IMG/VR virus record: IMGVR_UViG_3300022602_003048
Location: 29,538-93,537 of that record
DNA from: a virus
DNA: 64,000 bases
Strand: one strand, 5' to 3'
Under the pieces are notes generated by a model. It searched no databases, had not been told where the DNA came from, and saw only the letters and a program-made list of their open reading frames with translations. Shown piece by piece: positions 15,346-22,983 of this stretch (position 1 is its first letter; each line of letters starts with the position of its first letter). Both the position numbers and the translations under genes were made by a program.

Positions 15346-16572
15346 TTACTCCTTATGGTGTTTTTTCTGTCCAGAGCGCATGTTAGCCATCCAACGGGCT
15401 AGTTGTCCTTTGCGACCCTTAGCGTGGCTTGCTTTCTCTAGCTCTGACTTGGTGGCGTGCTTTGGGATACCGTGCCTAGCACTATCTCCTGCTCGTCCTG
15501 GACCTTTGCCATCGGCAAAGTTCTCGTTAGTTGGAGCAGAAACTTTTTTCTTGTATACGTATAGTTTGTAACCTGAAGCATCATCGCTAAAAATCTTTTT
15601 CTGTTGGACTGGATCAGTTACAGCCTTAAAACCCATCTGCTCAAAGAATTTTGCTGCCCTATCATATAACTTGATTCTGCTTGGTTCGTTTGATTTTGCA
15701 CCCATGACAATTACTTCGGTTTTAGGATGTCTTGCAATAAAGTGGTTCAAGCAATAGGCAACACCATTGAATATTTTAAAAACAGTATCTCTTTCAGTAC
15801 CAGTTGCAGCATGGGTATCAGGTCTACTCTGCGTTTTATTTTCAAATGCCAATATATAATAATTTTCATTATATTCTTTAAATGTGACTTCGATTTTGGT
15901 TTTACCAACGGTGAAATCATAATCAGAACCGTAACTATCTTCATACACATCAAAGTTCTCTGGCGCTTTGTTTACGTCGATAAATTCTCCGATCACTTCT
16001 TTTTTAGCTATCGCTATAGCTGCTTGCTGTGCGGCATTAGCTGCTTCATCTATGTCTTCATTTGGTACACAGTTGTTGACACGGATACCGCCCTTGATCT
16101 TAGTGCCTTCCTTGTGCTTGCCAGTCCAGCATTTTGGATCTAAACGCTGTTTCGTCTCAGCGATATAAGCCTCAGCATATACTATGAGATCGCGCATCTC
16201 TTCGATGCTCTCGCAGTGCCACTTGCGCAGGCTCTTGTTGATCCTTGAGTTTGGATCATGTGCAGTCTTGGCGCCAGTGCGATGTTTCTTCATGCCACGC
16301 ATGCGAGCACAGAAGCTCTTGCGACGCTTGCTAGCCTTGCTGCCCTTCTTGAGCTTGCTAGGCTTTGTAGTGACTGCTGTCTGTAAATGGCTACCTGGAT
16401 GGCTGCGGCGATAGCTAGCAACGCCCTTCTTGTTGAGGCCGCCGTTCTTGTTCTTGCCTTTCTTGGTCTGCCAAGCTTCTGCTTCGTCTATCGGATCGTT
16501 GCAGCCGCAATCACATTCGGCATTACCTATGCATTCTCTGAGATTTTCTGATAAGATTTCTCTGAATTTCAT
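15346..16572 (-). CDS. multidomain late protein: basic Cys/His N-terminal domain, CW-KGG module, GNAT-like domain
   Basis: The 408-residue protein begins MKFREILSE, a capsid-targeting-like start. Residues about 30-125 form a Lys/Arg-rich domain (GGLNKKGVASYRRSHPGSHLQ... RRKSFCARMRGMKKHRTG... RKWHC) widespread in T4-type phages. Residues about 152-180 hold the CW...KGG...VNxC module. Residues about 205-345 resemble an acetyltransferase-like fold (RIKLYDRAAKFFEQMGFK is GNAT-like), paralogous to the middle of the 20289..21785 protein. The C-terminus is basic (KHATKSELEKASHAKGRKGQ). It is probably a DNA-binding virion or internal protein; activity is unproven. Confidence 0.7.
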   Translation of the reverse strand: MKFREILSENLRECIGNAECDCGCNDPIDEAEAWQTKKGKNKNGGLNKKGVASYRRSHPGSHLQTAVTTKPSKLKKGSKASKRRKSFCARMRGMKKHRTGAKTAHDPNSRINKSLRKWHCESIEEMRDLIVYAEAYIAETKQRLDPKCWTGKHKEGTKIKGGIRVNNCVPNEDIDEAANAAQQAAIAIAKKEVIGEFIDVNKAPENFDVYEDSYGSDYDFTVGKTKIEVTFKEYNENYYILAFENKTQSRPDTHAATGTERDTVFKIFNGVAYCLNHFIARHPKTEVIVMGAKSNEPSRIKLYDRAAKFFEQMGFKAVTDPVQQKKIFSDDASGYKLYVYKKKVSAPTNENFADGKGPGRAGDSARHGIPKHATKSELEKASHAKGRKGQLARWMANMRSGQKKHHKE

Positions 16573-16575
16573 AGC

Positions 16576-17055
16576 TTACCTCTTGACATTCTTCCACATC
16601 GCTGCGGCAGCTACTTTTTCGCCTTTTTCTTTAGAGCCATACTTCTTGGCAGCTTTGTCTGCTATTGCTTTGAATCCTTTACCCTTCTTGCCAATATCTT
16701 TACCTGCATGGGCTTTCTTAGCTACTGCTGATTTCTTCTTCTTGCTGAGACCCGCAGACGGCTTAGATTCTATCAGTTGATTCTCAAGATTACGATGTAG
16801 TGCTTCCATGTATTCCTCGCCTACTGGTTCGTTCGTACCGTATTGTTTTTCATACATCATGTAATCATGCACTGTGTTTAGATAATCTGCTGCTTTAGTG
16901 ATCTTGGCAGCTACCCAGCCCTCTAGATTTTCGCCTGGTTCTATCATCTTGAATAGTTCCATAGCGTTCTTTATAGCATTGTAAAGCTCACCTCTCGCCA
17001 TGCTAGCTTCATGATCGTGTGTTCCGTAATCAGTTGGTTCGTGCATATCGTGCAT
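16576..17055 (-). CDS. conserved phage protein with basic KGFKAIADKAA tail
   Basis: The 159-residue protein has an acidic/His-rich start and a helical domain (MARGELYNAIKNAMELFKMI ... WVAAKITKAADYLNTVHDYMMYE). Its Lys-rich C-terminus (SKKKKSAVAKKAHAGKDIGKKGKGFKA... is split here) ends in KVAAAAMWKNVKR. It is cotranscribed with its neighbours. The basic tail suggests nucleic acid or scaffold contact. I recognise it as a recurring type in T4-like marine phages without known function. Confidence 0.65.
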   Translation of the reverse strand: MHDMHEPTDYGTHDHEASMARGELYNAIKNAMELFKMIEPGENLEGWVAAKITKAADYLNTVHDYMMYEKQYGTNEPVGEEYMEALHRNLENQLIESKPSAGLSKKKKSAVAKKAHAGKDIGKKGKGFKAIADKAAKKYGSKEKGEKVAAAAMWKNVKR

Positions 17056-17064
17056 GGCAATATC

Positions 17065-17322
17065 CTATCTCTTTATGGATGGGCCGCCGAATAGGCTAGT
17101 GCCCTTCATATCTAATGCGTTTACAGCAGTACCCATCTTGGTCTTTGGTTGTACTGCTTTTGGGGGTTTCGGTGCTTTGGTTCCGCTCTTGCCAGGGGAT
17201 CCTGTATAGCTCTTGTTTCCTCGGGCTTTTCCTATAGCTACGTTTGGATTGACGACAGTAGCTATGCTGCCTGCTGAAGTAGCACCTGCTGAAGCATACT
17301 CAAATAACTCTTTTATCTTCAT
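17065..17322 (-). CDS. small Gly/Ser/Lys-rich protein with capsid-targeting-like N-terminus
   Basis: The 85-residue product starts MKIKELFEYASAG, followed by TSAGSIATVVNPNVAIGKAR and a disordered Lys/Pro/Gly-rich segment, ending GTSLFGGPSIKR. It looks like a short internal protein whose N-terminus could be removed after E8 (ELFE). A late octamer GATAAATA is exactly five bases upstream of the ATG, so its mRNA would be leaderless. Function unknown. Confidence 0.65.
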   Translation of the reverse strand: MKIKELFEYASAGATSAGSIATVVNPNVAIGKARGNKSYTGSPGKSGTKAPKPPKAVQPKTKMGTAVNALDMKGTSLFGGPSIKR

Positions 17323-17327
17323 AGAAA

Positions 17328-17335
17328 TATTTATC
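17328..17335 (-). promoter_or_regulatory. T4-late-type promoter octamer GATAAATA
   Basis: The minus-strand octamer is five bases before the ATG at 17322 (spacer TTTCT). It lies between a strong hairpin terminator (17354..17378) and the start of a long run of late genes, so it plausibly starts that transcript. Confidence 0.6.
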
Positions 17336-17353
17336 TCTGAATCAGATAAGAAG

Positions 17354-17378
17354 GTGCGGGAGATTGGATCTCCCGCAC
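17354..17378 (-). terminator. hairpin terminator after the secreted nuclease gene
   Basis: GTGCGGGAGAT and ATCTCCCGCAC form a perfect 11-bp stem with a three-base loop. It lies 24 bases past the nuclease stop (17402) and just before the next late promoter. The tail on the minus strand is only moderately T-rich, so termination efficiency is uncertain; it may also protect the mRNA 3' end. Confidence 0.7.
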
Positions 17379-17401
17379 TGATATATTATTAAAGATCGAT
17401 A

Positions 17402-18238
17402 TTAGTCTTCGGTGCCTGGTGCGCCCTTGCAAGCTGCCTTCTTAGCATCGGCAGTCTTCTTTAGATCCACTGGCCAAACTGCTGCGGCTGGCTTGGTCTT
17501 GTCAGTGCCTGGGGGGACAGGGAAACTGATACCTGTAGCCTGTTCGATGCTAGCGATGCTAACCAAATGTGCTGGTAGATCGATAGGTTGTGAAGCTACC
17601 TGTGGGAAAGTGAAAGCCAGCACCTGTTTGGTATTGTCGTCGATCACGATCTTGTAGAGGAAGTCTGGAACTACGACATTGTCTGCACCGATAGTCTTGC
17701 TCTTGCCCACTGTGTAGATGTTACCTGCATATACTGTGTAGTTATGACCATTTCCATAAGTCCATGCACGCACGTTGCTTTCTAGAGCTTTCCAGATACC
17801 GCGGTTTAGGTTTGGTAACTGTGGACTCATGTTTGACATTAGGAATGATTCGTATTCAACCTGTGTATCCCAGCTCATGTCACCGTCTGGAGCAAGATGT
17901 CCTTGGTCATATCCTGAACCAGCGTAATCAGATGGTTTAGAACCGTTAGCACCAAGGATAGTATCAGCTACGAATGCATTTGTGCGAGGAACACATCCGA
18001 TAGCGTGTTGCGGGGTGAGCGTATATGCTACCCAAGCTGGTATCTTAGCTGCATTGTCGTGCTGTAGGGCATACCCAGTGTGGCATTCCACAACAGTGTT
18101 TGCTTTATTTAGAACCGGCGCACCATATGGTACCTGTGCTGCGCAAGCTGTGATCGGTTGGTTGGGTTTTTGATCCCAAGCAAATACTGCACCTGTGAAT
18201 CCTAGGAACAATAATGCTGATATTACTATTTTCTTCAT
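17402..18238 (-). CDS. secreted DNA/RNA non-specific endonuclease (NUC/NucA family)
   Basis: The 278-residue precursor has a clear Sec signal peptide (MKKIVISALLFLG... cleaved after AFA at about 20). The catalytic motif is DQGHLAPDGD (111-120), a variant of DRGH, where H114 would be the general base and N145 (NLNRGIW) the Mg ligand. Several Cys (32, 52, 82) suggest disulfides, fitting a periplasmic or secreted enzyme. It could degrade host or competitor nucleic acid outside the cytoplasm. AAAGGAG precedes the ATG. A late-type palindromic promoter lies at 18253..18268. Confidence 0.88.
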   Translation of the reverse strand: MKKIVISALLFLGFTGAVFAWDQKPNQPITACAAQVPYGAPVLNKANTVVECHTGYALQHDNAAKIPAWVAYTLTPQHAIGCVPRTNAFVADTILGANGSKPSDYAGSGYDQGHLAPDGDMSWDTQVEYESFLMSNMSPQLPNLNRGIWKALESNVRAWTYGNGHNYTVYAGNIYTVGKSKTIGADNVVVPDFLYKIVIDDNTKQVLAFTFPQVASQPIDLPAHLVSIASIEQATGISFPVPPGTDKTKPAAAVWPVDLKKTADAKKAACKGAPGTED

Positions 18239-18252
18239 GCTATCTCCTTTTG

Positions 18253-18268
18253 CATAAGTATACTTATG
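18253..18268. promoter_or_regulatory. perfect 16-bp palindrome, candidate bidirectional late promoter
   Basis: CATAAGTATACTTATG equals its own reverse complement. Each half is CATAAGTA, close to the late octamer. Rightward, the ATG of the DUF454 gene (18266) is exactly five bases after the octamer, giving a leaderless mRNA. Leftward, the nuclease ATG follows after a leader with AAAGGAG. It could equally be an operator for a dimeric repressor. Confidence 0.5.
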
Positions 18269-18736
18269 ACTATTAAAGTAACAGATATTTATTCCAGAAT
18301 CAAGAATAATCTATCTCTGGAAAATGCAAAAAAAGCACTATGGTTTTCAGCTGGTATCATATTCCTAGGTATAGCTTATCTAGGGACGTTTGTTCCTGGA
18401 TTACCTTGGTCAACTCCGAGCCTGTTAGCTGCATGGTGCTTTAGCAAAAGCAGCAAGCGTTTTCACGACTACATGCTCAACCATAGACTTTTTGGACCGT
18501 TCATAAAGAACTGGAGCAGTGGGAGGGTATTTCCTAAGATCGCTAAGTGGCTCATGTTCTTGAGCATGGATGGTAGTTTAGTGATCATGTGGTTTACAAC
18601 ACATAATGTGAAACTAGTTGTAGGTATGGCAGTGTTTTTTGCTTTGATATTGATTTGGGCAAGTCGTTATCCAGGATCTAAGGAAGAAGCTGATCGCAGG
18701 ATAGCAGCCGGCGAAAAATTAGGTTGGTTTAAGTAG
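18266..18736 (+). CDS. DUF454 (YbaN-like) inner-membrane protein
   Basis: The 156-residue protein matches DUF454/YbaN: FSAGIIFLGIAYLGTFVPGLP, LLAAWCFSKSSKRFHDYMLNHRLFGPFIKNW, then RVFPKIAKW. Transmembrane segments lie at about 25-45 and two near 95-132. It is a plus-strand gene in a minus-strand region, its stop overlaps the 3' end of the HAD gene by 18 bases, and it is divergent from the secreted nuclease. YbaN function is undefined. Possible roles are envelope change or immunity to the neighbouring nuclease; both are speculative. Confidence 0.85.
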   Translation: MTIKVTDIYSRIKNNLSLENAKKALWFSAGIIFLGIAYLGTFVPGLPWSTPSLLAAWCFSKSSKRFHDYMLNHRLFGPFIKNWSSGRVFPKIAKWLMFLSMDGSLVIMWFTTHNVKLVVGMAVFFALILIWASRYPGSKEEADRRIAAGEKLGWFK

Positions 18737-19255
18737 ACTCTTCTTTAATGCCTGTATAGCATCGCCTACGTGGCTGTCTTCGTATTTTATTCCTATACCA
18801 CCAGCAGCTTCCCAAGCACGTATGTTCTTACCAAAATCGTCAATCAGTATGTTAGGAGTGCCATCTGCTTGGGTGGCATGTGCTGCCTTGTTATGTGTGA
18901 TAATCACTTCTTTTGGAGGGAACGCATGCAGATGCTTCTTGACCCACTCTCTCTTCTGTGGCTCGCTGTTTGGATCGCCTGCTAAGGGTGTGCTGCATAT
19001 GTTGTAAGCACCTGCGAATTTCTTCACTGCTCCCAATAGCTTTCCTGCTCCTTGCAAGACCGGTAAGTCGATCCAAAATGTGGGATGATCTCTCACTAGC
19101 TGTAGCTTTGCTTCTGGATTCTCTATGTCCTTGTAGTGAGATTTACCGTCTAGCGCAGCCCATGCTCCAAAGAAATCAGCTAATACTCCATCCATGTCTA
19201 CGTAGACTTCTGGTTTCTTTTCTCTGCCTTCGCTGTCTACTTCGAATATCTTCAT
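18719..19255 (-). CDS. HAD-family 5'(3')-nucleotidase-like phosphatase
   Basis: The 178-residue protein has the HAD nucleophile motif VYVDMDGVLADF (D20, D22). Further along come NICSTPLAG (Thr/Ser motif II), KVI-type IITHNKAAHA (Lys motif III) and ILIDDFGKNI (acidic motif IV). The pattern fits the 5'(3')-deoxyribonucleotidase (NT5C) family, which dephosphorylates nucleotides. It starts MKIFEVDSEG, a capsid-targeting-like N-terminus. The gene is adjacent to the metallopeptidase stop, with its ATG directly after TAG. Confidence 0.85.
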   Translation of the reverse strand: MKIFEVDSEGREKKPEVYVDMDGVLADFFGAWAALDGKSHYKDIENPEAKLQLVRDHPTFWIDLPVLQGAGKLLGAVKKFAGAYNICSTPLAGDPNSEPQKREWVKKHLHAFPPKEVIITHNKAAHATQADGTPNILIDDFGKNIRAWEAAGGIGIKYEDSHVGDAIQALKKSLLKPT

Positions 19256-20077
19256 CTATCCTACCTCTTGGTATTCGATCCACTCGTCTGGAGTGACTCC
19301 TTGTTTCTTTTTAAATGCATCATGCAGCTGCTTTGGTGTTATATCGTTATCTTTGCTTATCTTTTTCATCATGCTATCGATCTCAAAATAGGTATGATCG
19401 CGCTTGTTAGTAGCCAGCAGGTCATCTTCTAGCCTGCTGACTGCTGTGTCTAGAGATTTCTCTAGCTTCTTCTTGGCCTTCTTATCAGCTTCAAAGATAT
19501 TGCACCATCCTTTTGGATCTATGTTTCCTATGACAGCTGTGCATTGATTTGGTTTCTTCCACATAGTGCATAGTTCGCAGTAGTTGTCCTTCTTAGGATG
19601 ATCTTGGTACTTTACAGCACCCTTTGTCTTCCGAGGTTTGGCTACTTCAAACAGTTTTTTGTTGAGTTCTAAACCTTCTCTCAGCGGTTTGATATCAAAC
19701 GCTTCGGGATGTGCTGCATCAAACTTGCGCATGATGATACCTGCGACCGCATGTGCTTCGTTTTCTTGTGGACTTCCATCCTCGCCGCTACGATGATTGA
19801 TCTCGCCCTTGAGATTCTGTTTATAATGTACTAGCTCATGGGCTAGTGTGCGCATGATGTCTAGTATGTGTCTGTTTCCTATCTCTACTAATACTTCATT
19901 TGTGTTGTTAGTAAAACTACCAAAGCTGTGGTGCTTTCGGTGATGTTCACCGTCTATCGCCCATTTGATAGGAGGTAAGTGATCTAGTTCTAGCATTTCC
20001 TTACACAGTATAAGGAAATCTCTGAATAAGTCAATCAGCTGATTTGGATTTGGGCTGTTTACTTCATTTATCTTCAT
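19256..20077 (-). CDS. zinc metallopeptidase-like protein (HELVH), with Cys cluster
   Basis: The 273-residue protein holds the zincin motif HELVH (80-84) inside MRTLAHELVHYKQNLKG, with a likely third ligand in ENEAHAVAG (105-113), a SprT/WSS1-like arrangement. A second domain (about 167-200) has C-E-L-C and two more Cys (NYCELCTMWKKPNQC... WCNIF), possibly metal binding. The C-terminus is a charged helical domain. It starts MKINEVNSPN, another member of the shared N-terminal family. It may process virion or host proteins, or protein-DNA crosslinks as SprT does. Confidence 0.75.
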   Translation of the reverse strand: MKINEVNSPNPNQLIDLFRDFLILCKEMLELDHLPPIKWAIDGEHHRKHHSFGSFTNNTNEVLVEIGNRHILDIMRTLAHELVHYKQNLKGEINHRSGEDGSPQENEAHAVAGIIMRKFDAAHPEAFDIKPLREGLELNKKLFEVAKPRKTKGAVKYQDHPKKDNYCELCTMWKKPNQCTAVIGNIDPKGWCNIFEADKKAKKKLEKSLDTAVSRLEDDLLATNKRDHTYFEIDSMMKKISKDNDITPKQLHDAFKKKQGVTPDEWIEYQEVG

Positions 20078-20292
20078 TTCGTGCGCCCCCTAAACCCAAC
20101 CGGGCGTTCCTGTGTTAGATAAGGCCTGCTAAACCACAGCTGGAACCATTCTGGAGTTCCTGGACGTATGTTATTAGTCTTCATCAGATTGGCTTTTTCC
20201 ATGCCAGTGACAGAGATATTGCTACCTTCATATGGTGTCATGCCCTTGTATTCTTGTATCCCTGCCAGTTTCCTAAGTTCATCTAGATTCAT
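20074..20292 (-). CDS. small conserved phage protein (TGMEKANLMK type)
   Basis: The 72-residue product begins MNLDELRKLAGIQEY (shared N-terminal pattern) and contains SVTGMEKANLMKTNNIRPGT followed by PEWFQLWFSRPYLTQERP. I recall a similar PGTPEWFQLWF segment in other T4-type marine phages. It overlaps both neighbours by four bases, so it is coupled with the nucleotidyltransferase and the metallopeptidase. Function unknown. Confidence 0.7.
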   Translation of the reverse strand: MNLDELRKLAGIQEYKGMTPYEGSNISVTGMEKANLMKTNNIRPGTPEWFQLWFSRPYLTQERPVGFRGRTK

Positions 20293-21785
20293 AATTTGAA
20301 CGCCTTTAGATTTTTTTTGATAGTCCTTGGACCTACGTCTGCTGTGCTGTTTTGCTTTGTTACAATTCCAACTCCTGCAGCTTCTTCGTCGACATTATAA
20401 TCTGTTAGATTAATTGGTCTTATTCTAAAATGAGGTTGAAAATAATATCCTATATTTTTATTCAGATTTTTTAATACTTCTTGTTTTGCTAAGTTATATG
20501 CTTTATCTTTATCTTTAAGTTTTTTATAAAAAGTATAAAAGCTACTATTTTCTTTTATTTGCCTTTCAATAAACTTTTCGAACATAGGAAGAGTTAATCC
20601 AAATTCTTCAATATTATGTTTTTTGTAAATTGCTTCAATTGATAGTAATTGACTATCCTCAGCAACCGCAACATTTGGGAATTCATAAGAAGCATATTTC
20701 TTGTGATAATCAGGATTACTGCTACCACCGAAACGCTTTGCTATAGCGTTATATGCCCTAAGTCGACCTAAATCTTTCTTAGCAGCTTGGAATGAGATAT
20801 TCTTGATCTCAGGATGGCGTTTCATATGATAGATGACGATGGCCTTTACTGTTCCTAGGATTTTTGCTGCGTCAAAAGGATGCTCACCAGTCATCTCTTC
20901 AGAATCATCGCTGGCCCTGTAAAATGTCACATGGCCTGTGCCTGTTCTTTCCTCATAAAATATAGAGACATTGATTTTAGATCCCTTACTAGGGGTAAAA
21001 CTATAGATGGAGACATTATCGCCATCATAACCTTTATACTTGAACTTATATGCAGAATCTAATGTTTCATCTATGTCTTCTGCTGTGCCTCTGGAAGCTC
21101 TGAATATATCCTGTGTCGAAGCATAGTTACCCCATACATCGGCAGCATTGCTGCCTTTCTTTCCAGCAGCACTTAGTGGGCTCTGGTTATCACCTGCTTC
21201 TTTGACTTTCTTGCCCTTCTTGGCAGCAGCATCTGCATAAGGAAGGAGATATTCTGCTACTAGATCAAAGAATGGCTTGCCTGCTATCTTGGTTTCGCTT
21301 GAAACTCCGGCAGCATCGCTAAATGCTTTGCGATCACCCTTTATCACAGCGTCACGCAGGGCTGTAGCACTGCTCAAACGAGGAGTAGGTGTCTGTTCTA
21401 TGTGTGGGAAATCGTAATATCCGTGTGGACCTTCTTTGCCGTTATACTGCATAATGGTCTTAGTGACCCAATCTTCATCAGTTAGGCACTTGAGATTTAC
21501 TTTTCCGTGCTTTTCGTAAACCATGCTAGCCAAGGTAAGCCAACTGATTTCAGCTATTATATGTTTGGCTACGTCGGGCCATATAGCTTCCATGGCCTGT
21601 ACTTTTACTTCATAAGGTAATGGATCCTTTGGGCCAACTGTGCTCTTGTTGGTACCTACGTACCAAACGGGGCTCTTAGCAGCCAATTCCCAAGCGGCCC
21701 TATGTCCCTTGTGTGGTGGATTGAATCTGCCGAAGATTATAGCGACTTCGTTTCCAGTTGACTCAAAAAATTCTCTCAATAACAT
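20289..21785 (-). CDS. cytidylyltransferase-like nucleotidyltransferase with GNAT-like and AT-rich C-terminal domains
   Basis: Start at the ATG at 21785 (MLLREFFESTG), six bases after TAGGA; the frame extends to 21809 but would overlap the previous stop. Residues about 12-165 form an HxGH nucleotidyltransferase (AIIFGRFNPPHKGHRAAWELA ... PTPRLSSATALRDAV), like NadM/NadR or CoaD adenylyltransferases. Residues about 240-360 are paralogous to the GNAT-like domain of 15346..16572. A more AT-rich segment (about 20395-20690) encodes a further helical region, and the tail is GVGIVTKQNSTADVG. Substrate unknown; a capsid-borne enzyme is possible. Confidence 0.8.
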   Translation of the reverse strand: MLLREFFESTGNEVAIIFGRFNPPHKGHRAAWELAAKSPVWYVGTNKSTVGPKDPLPYEVKVQAMEAIWPDVAKHIIAEISWLTLASMVYEKHGKVNLKCLTDEDWVTKTIMQYNGKEGPHGYYDFPHIEQTPTPRLSSATALRDAVIKGDRKAFSDAAGVSSETKIAGKPFFDLVAEYLLPYADAAAKKGKKVKEAGDNQSPLSAAGKKGSNAADVWGNYASTQDIFRASRGTAEDIDETLDSAYKFKYKGYDGDNVSIYSFTPSKGSKINVSIFYEERTGTGHVTFYRASDDSEEMTGEHPFDAAKILGTVKAIVIYHMKRHPEIKNISFQAAKKDLGRLRAYNAIAKRFGGSSNPDYHKKYASYEFPNVAVAEDSQLLSIEAIYKKHNIEEFGLTLPMFEKFIERQIKENSSFYTFYKKLKDKDKAYNLAKQEVLKNLNKNIGYYFQPHFRIRPINLTDYNVDEEAAGVGIVTKQNSTADVGPRTIKKNLKAFKL

Positions 21786-21793
21786 ATCTATTC

Positions 21794-22951
21794 CTAGGTT
21801 GGCGTCCAACGCTTTCGCGGCACGAATTTCACGTTGCCAAACTGCTTGTTCTGGTCAGCATAACGCACACGCCCTTCGCCCTTAGTATCCCATATATCTC
21901 CCTGTGGTCCGTCCACTTGGTCGATGATATCGTCCTTCATCTTCTGTATCTCTTTGACCAGAGTGAACATGGCTTCCAGTGCTTGAGGATGCGCCACTGC
22001 TATCTCTTTTATCTTGGCCTGCTTTGGTCCGCTTACCTTGCTCTTAGAAAGCCACTCGTTGAAACTTTTTGCTCCTAGATTGTCTAGCTGTTTGGCCTTA
22101 GCAGTCTGGTTTACATAGGTATAGATTATATTCTTGAGATCACTCATTCCTGCACGGTCTTCTAGGAAACCGTTTATCTGTGCGCCGTGCTTCCTGACAT
22201 ATGCTTCTACTTGGTCTATCGACTGTGTGTTGATCTTTACTGGTTTAGTGTTGTATACTGGTCCTAGCACTATGAGATTTTGATTGCTGTTGAACTTGCT
22301 GAAATCGCTGATTGGTTTCTGATCGCTATCTGCCATACCAAATTCTGGAAAGAACGCATGCCCTACGACCATCACCTGTGCATTAGCTATCCTCTTACCT
22401 AGCTCGCTGTTAGCACGGACATGGTAACCTGTACCACTCTTGGGGTTAGGAAAGAAGTTATAGACTCCTTGTGCGTCTAACTGCGGACGCTTTAAGAACA
22501 GTCCGTCTGCGTAGACGAACCCAACAAAATCCTTAGGTGTTCCCTTGTTGAATATAGGATATAGGCTAGCGAATTCATCAGCAAACTGATCCCTAGCTTC
22601 TTTCTCTTCTGGAGTCTTTGGTGATCCGCTCTTGTTAGCGATGAAATCTTTTAGATCTTCCGGATTGTCTGTCTTAGCACCTCGGCTCCAACCGTTGTGT
22701 CCTGCCAGTATCAGAGGACCGTTTTTAACCTCACGTCCCCAATATATCTGCGGATTACCGTCCCACTTCATGCGCAGGCTACCAGCACCTTCTTGGGTGC
22801 TCATCTCTTTTATGTGTGCTAGTGCTTCGCCAGCACCTTCGGTACCATGGAAGAAGACTAAGTCTTCGAGATGATTGAACGCACGACCTAGCTTCTTAGC
22901 AGGTGCAGCTTCCTCAGCTTCTCTGATACCAAACAGTTCATTCAACAACAT
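21794..22951 (-). CDS. nucleotidyltransferase/ligase-like protein with KxDG motif
   Basis: The 385-residue protein begins MLLNELFGIREAEEA (shared N-terminal pattern with an I-R-E site). Residues 60-72 carry RMKWDGNPQIYWG, resembling the KxDG adenylation motif of ATP-dependent DNA/RNA ligases. Further strands such as FVGFVYADGLFLKRP and AQVMVVGHAF could be motifs III/IV. The C-terminal half is helical and Lys-rich. I regard it as a covalent nucleotidyltransferase-like fold by motif only; ligase activity is unproven. A late octamer lies 24 bases upstream with an AAGGAAG site. Confidence 0.65.
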   Translation of the reverse strand: MLLNELFGIREAEEAAPAKKLGRAFNHLEDLVFFHGTEGAGEALAHIKEMSTQEGAGSLRMKWDGNPQIYWGREVKNGPLILAGHNGWSRGAKTDNPEDLKDFIANKSGSPKTPEEKEARDQFADEFASLYPIFNKGTPKDFVGFVYADGLFLKRPQLDAQGVYNFFPNPKSGTGYHVRANSELGKRIANAQVMVVGHAFFPEFGMADSDQKPISDFSKFNSNQNLIVLGPVYNTKPVKINTQSIDQVEAYVRKHGAQINGFLEDRAGMSDLKNIIYTYVNQTAKAKQLDNLGAKSFNEWLSKSKVSGPKQAKIKEIAVAHPQALEAMFTLVKEIQKMKDDIIDQVDGPQGDIWDTKGEGRVRYADQNKQFGNVKFVPRKRWTPT

Positions 22952-22975
22952 TACTGATAAACTTCCTTATTGGAA

Positions 22976-22983
22976 TATTTATC
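22976..22983 (-). promoter_or_regulatory. T4-late-type promoter octamer GATAAATA
   Basis: The minus-strand octamer lies at the end of the 22982..23197 gene. The ATG at 22951 is 24 bases downstream with AAGGAAG in between, so this late transcript has a normal leader. It heads the run of genes with capsid-targeting-like starts. Confidence 0.6.
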
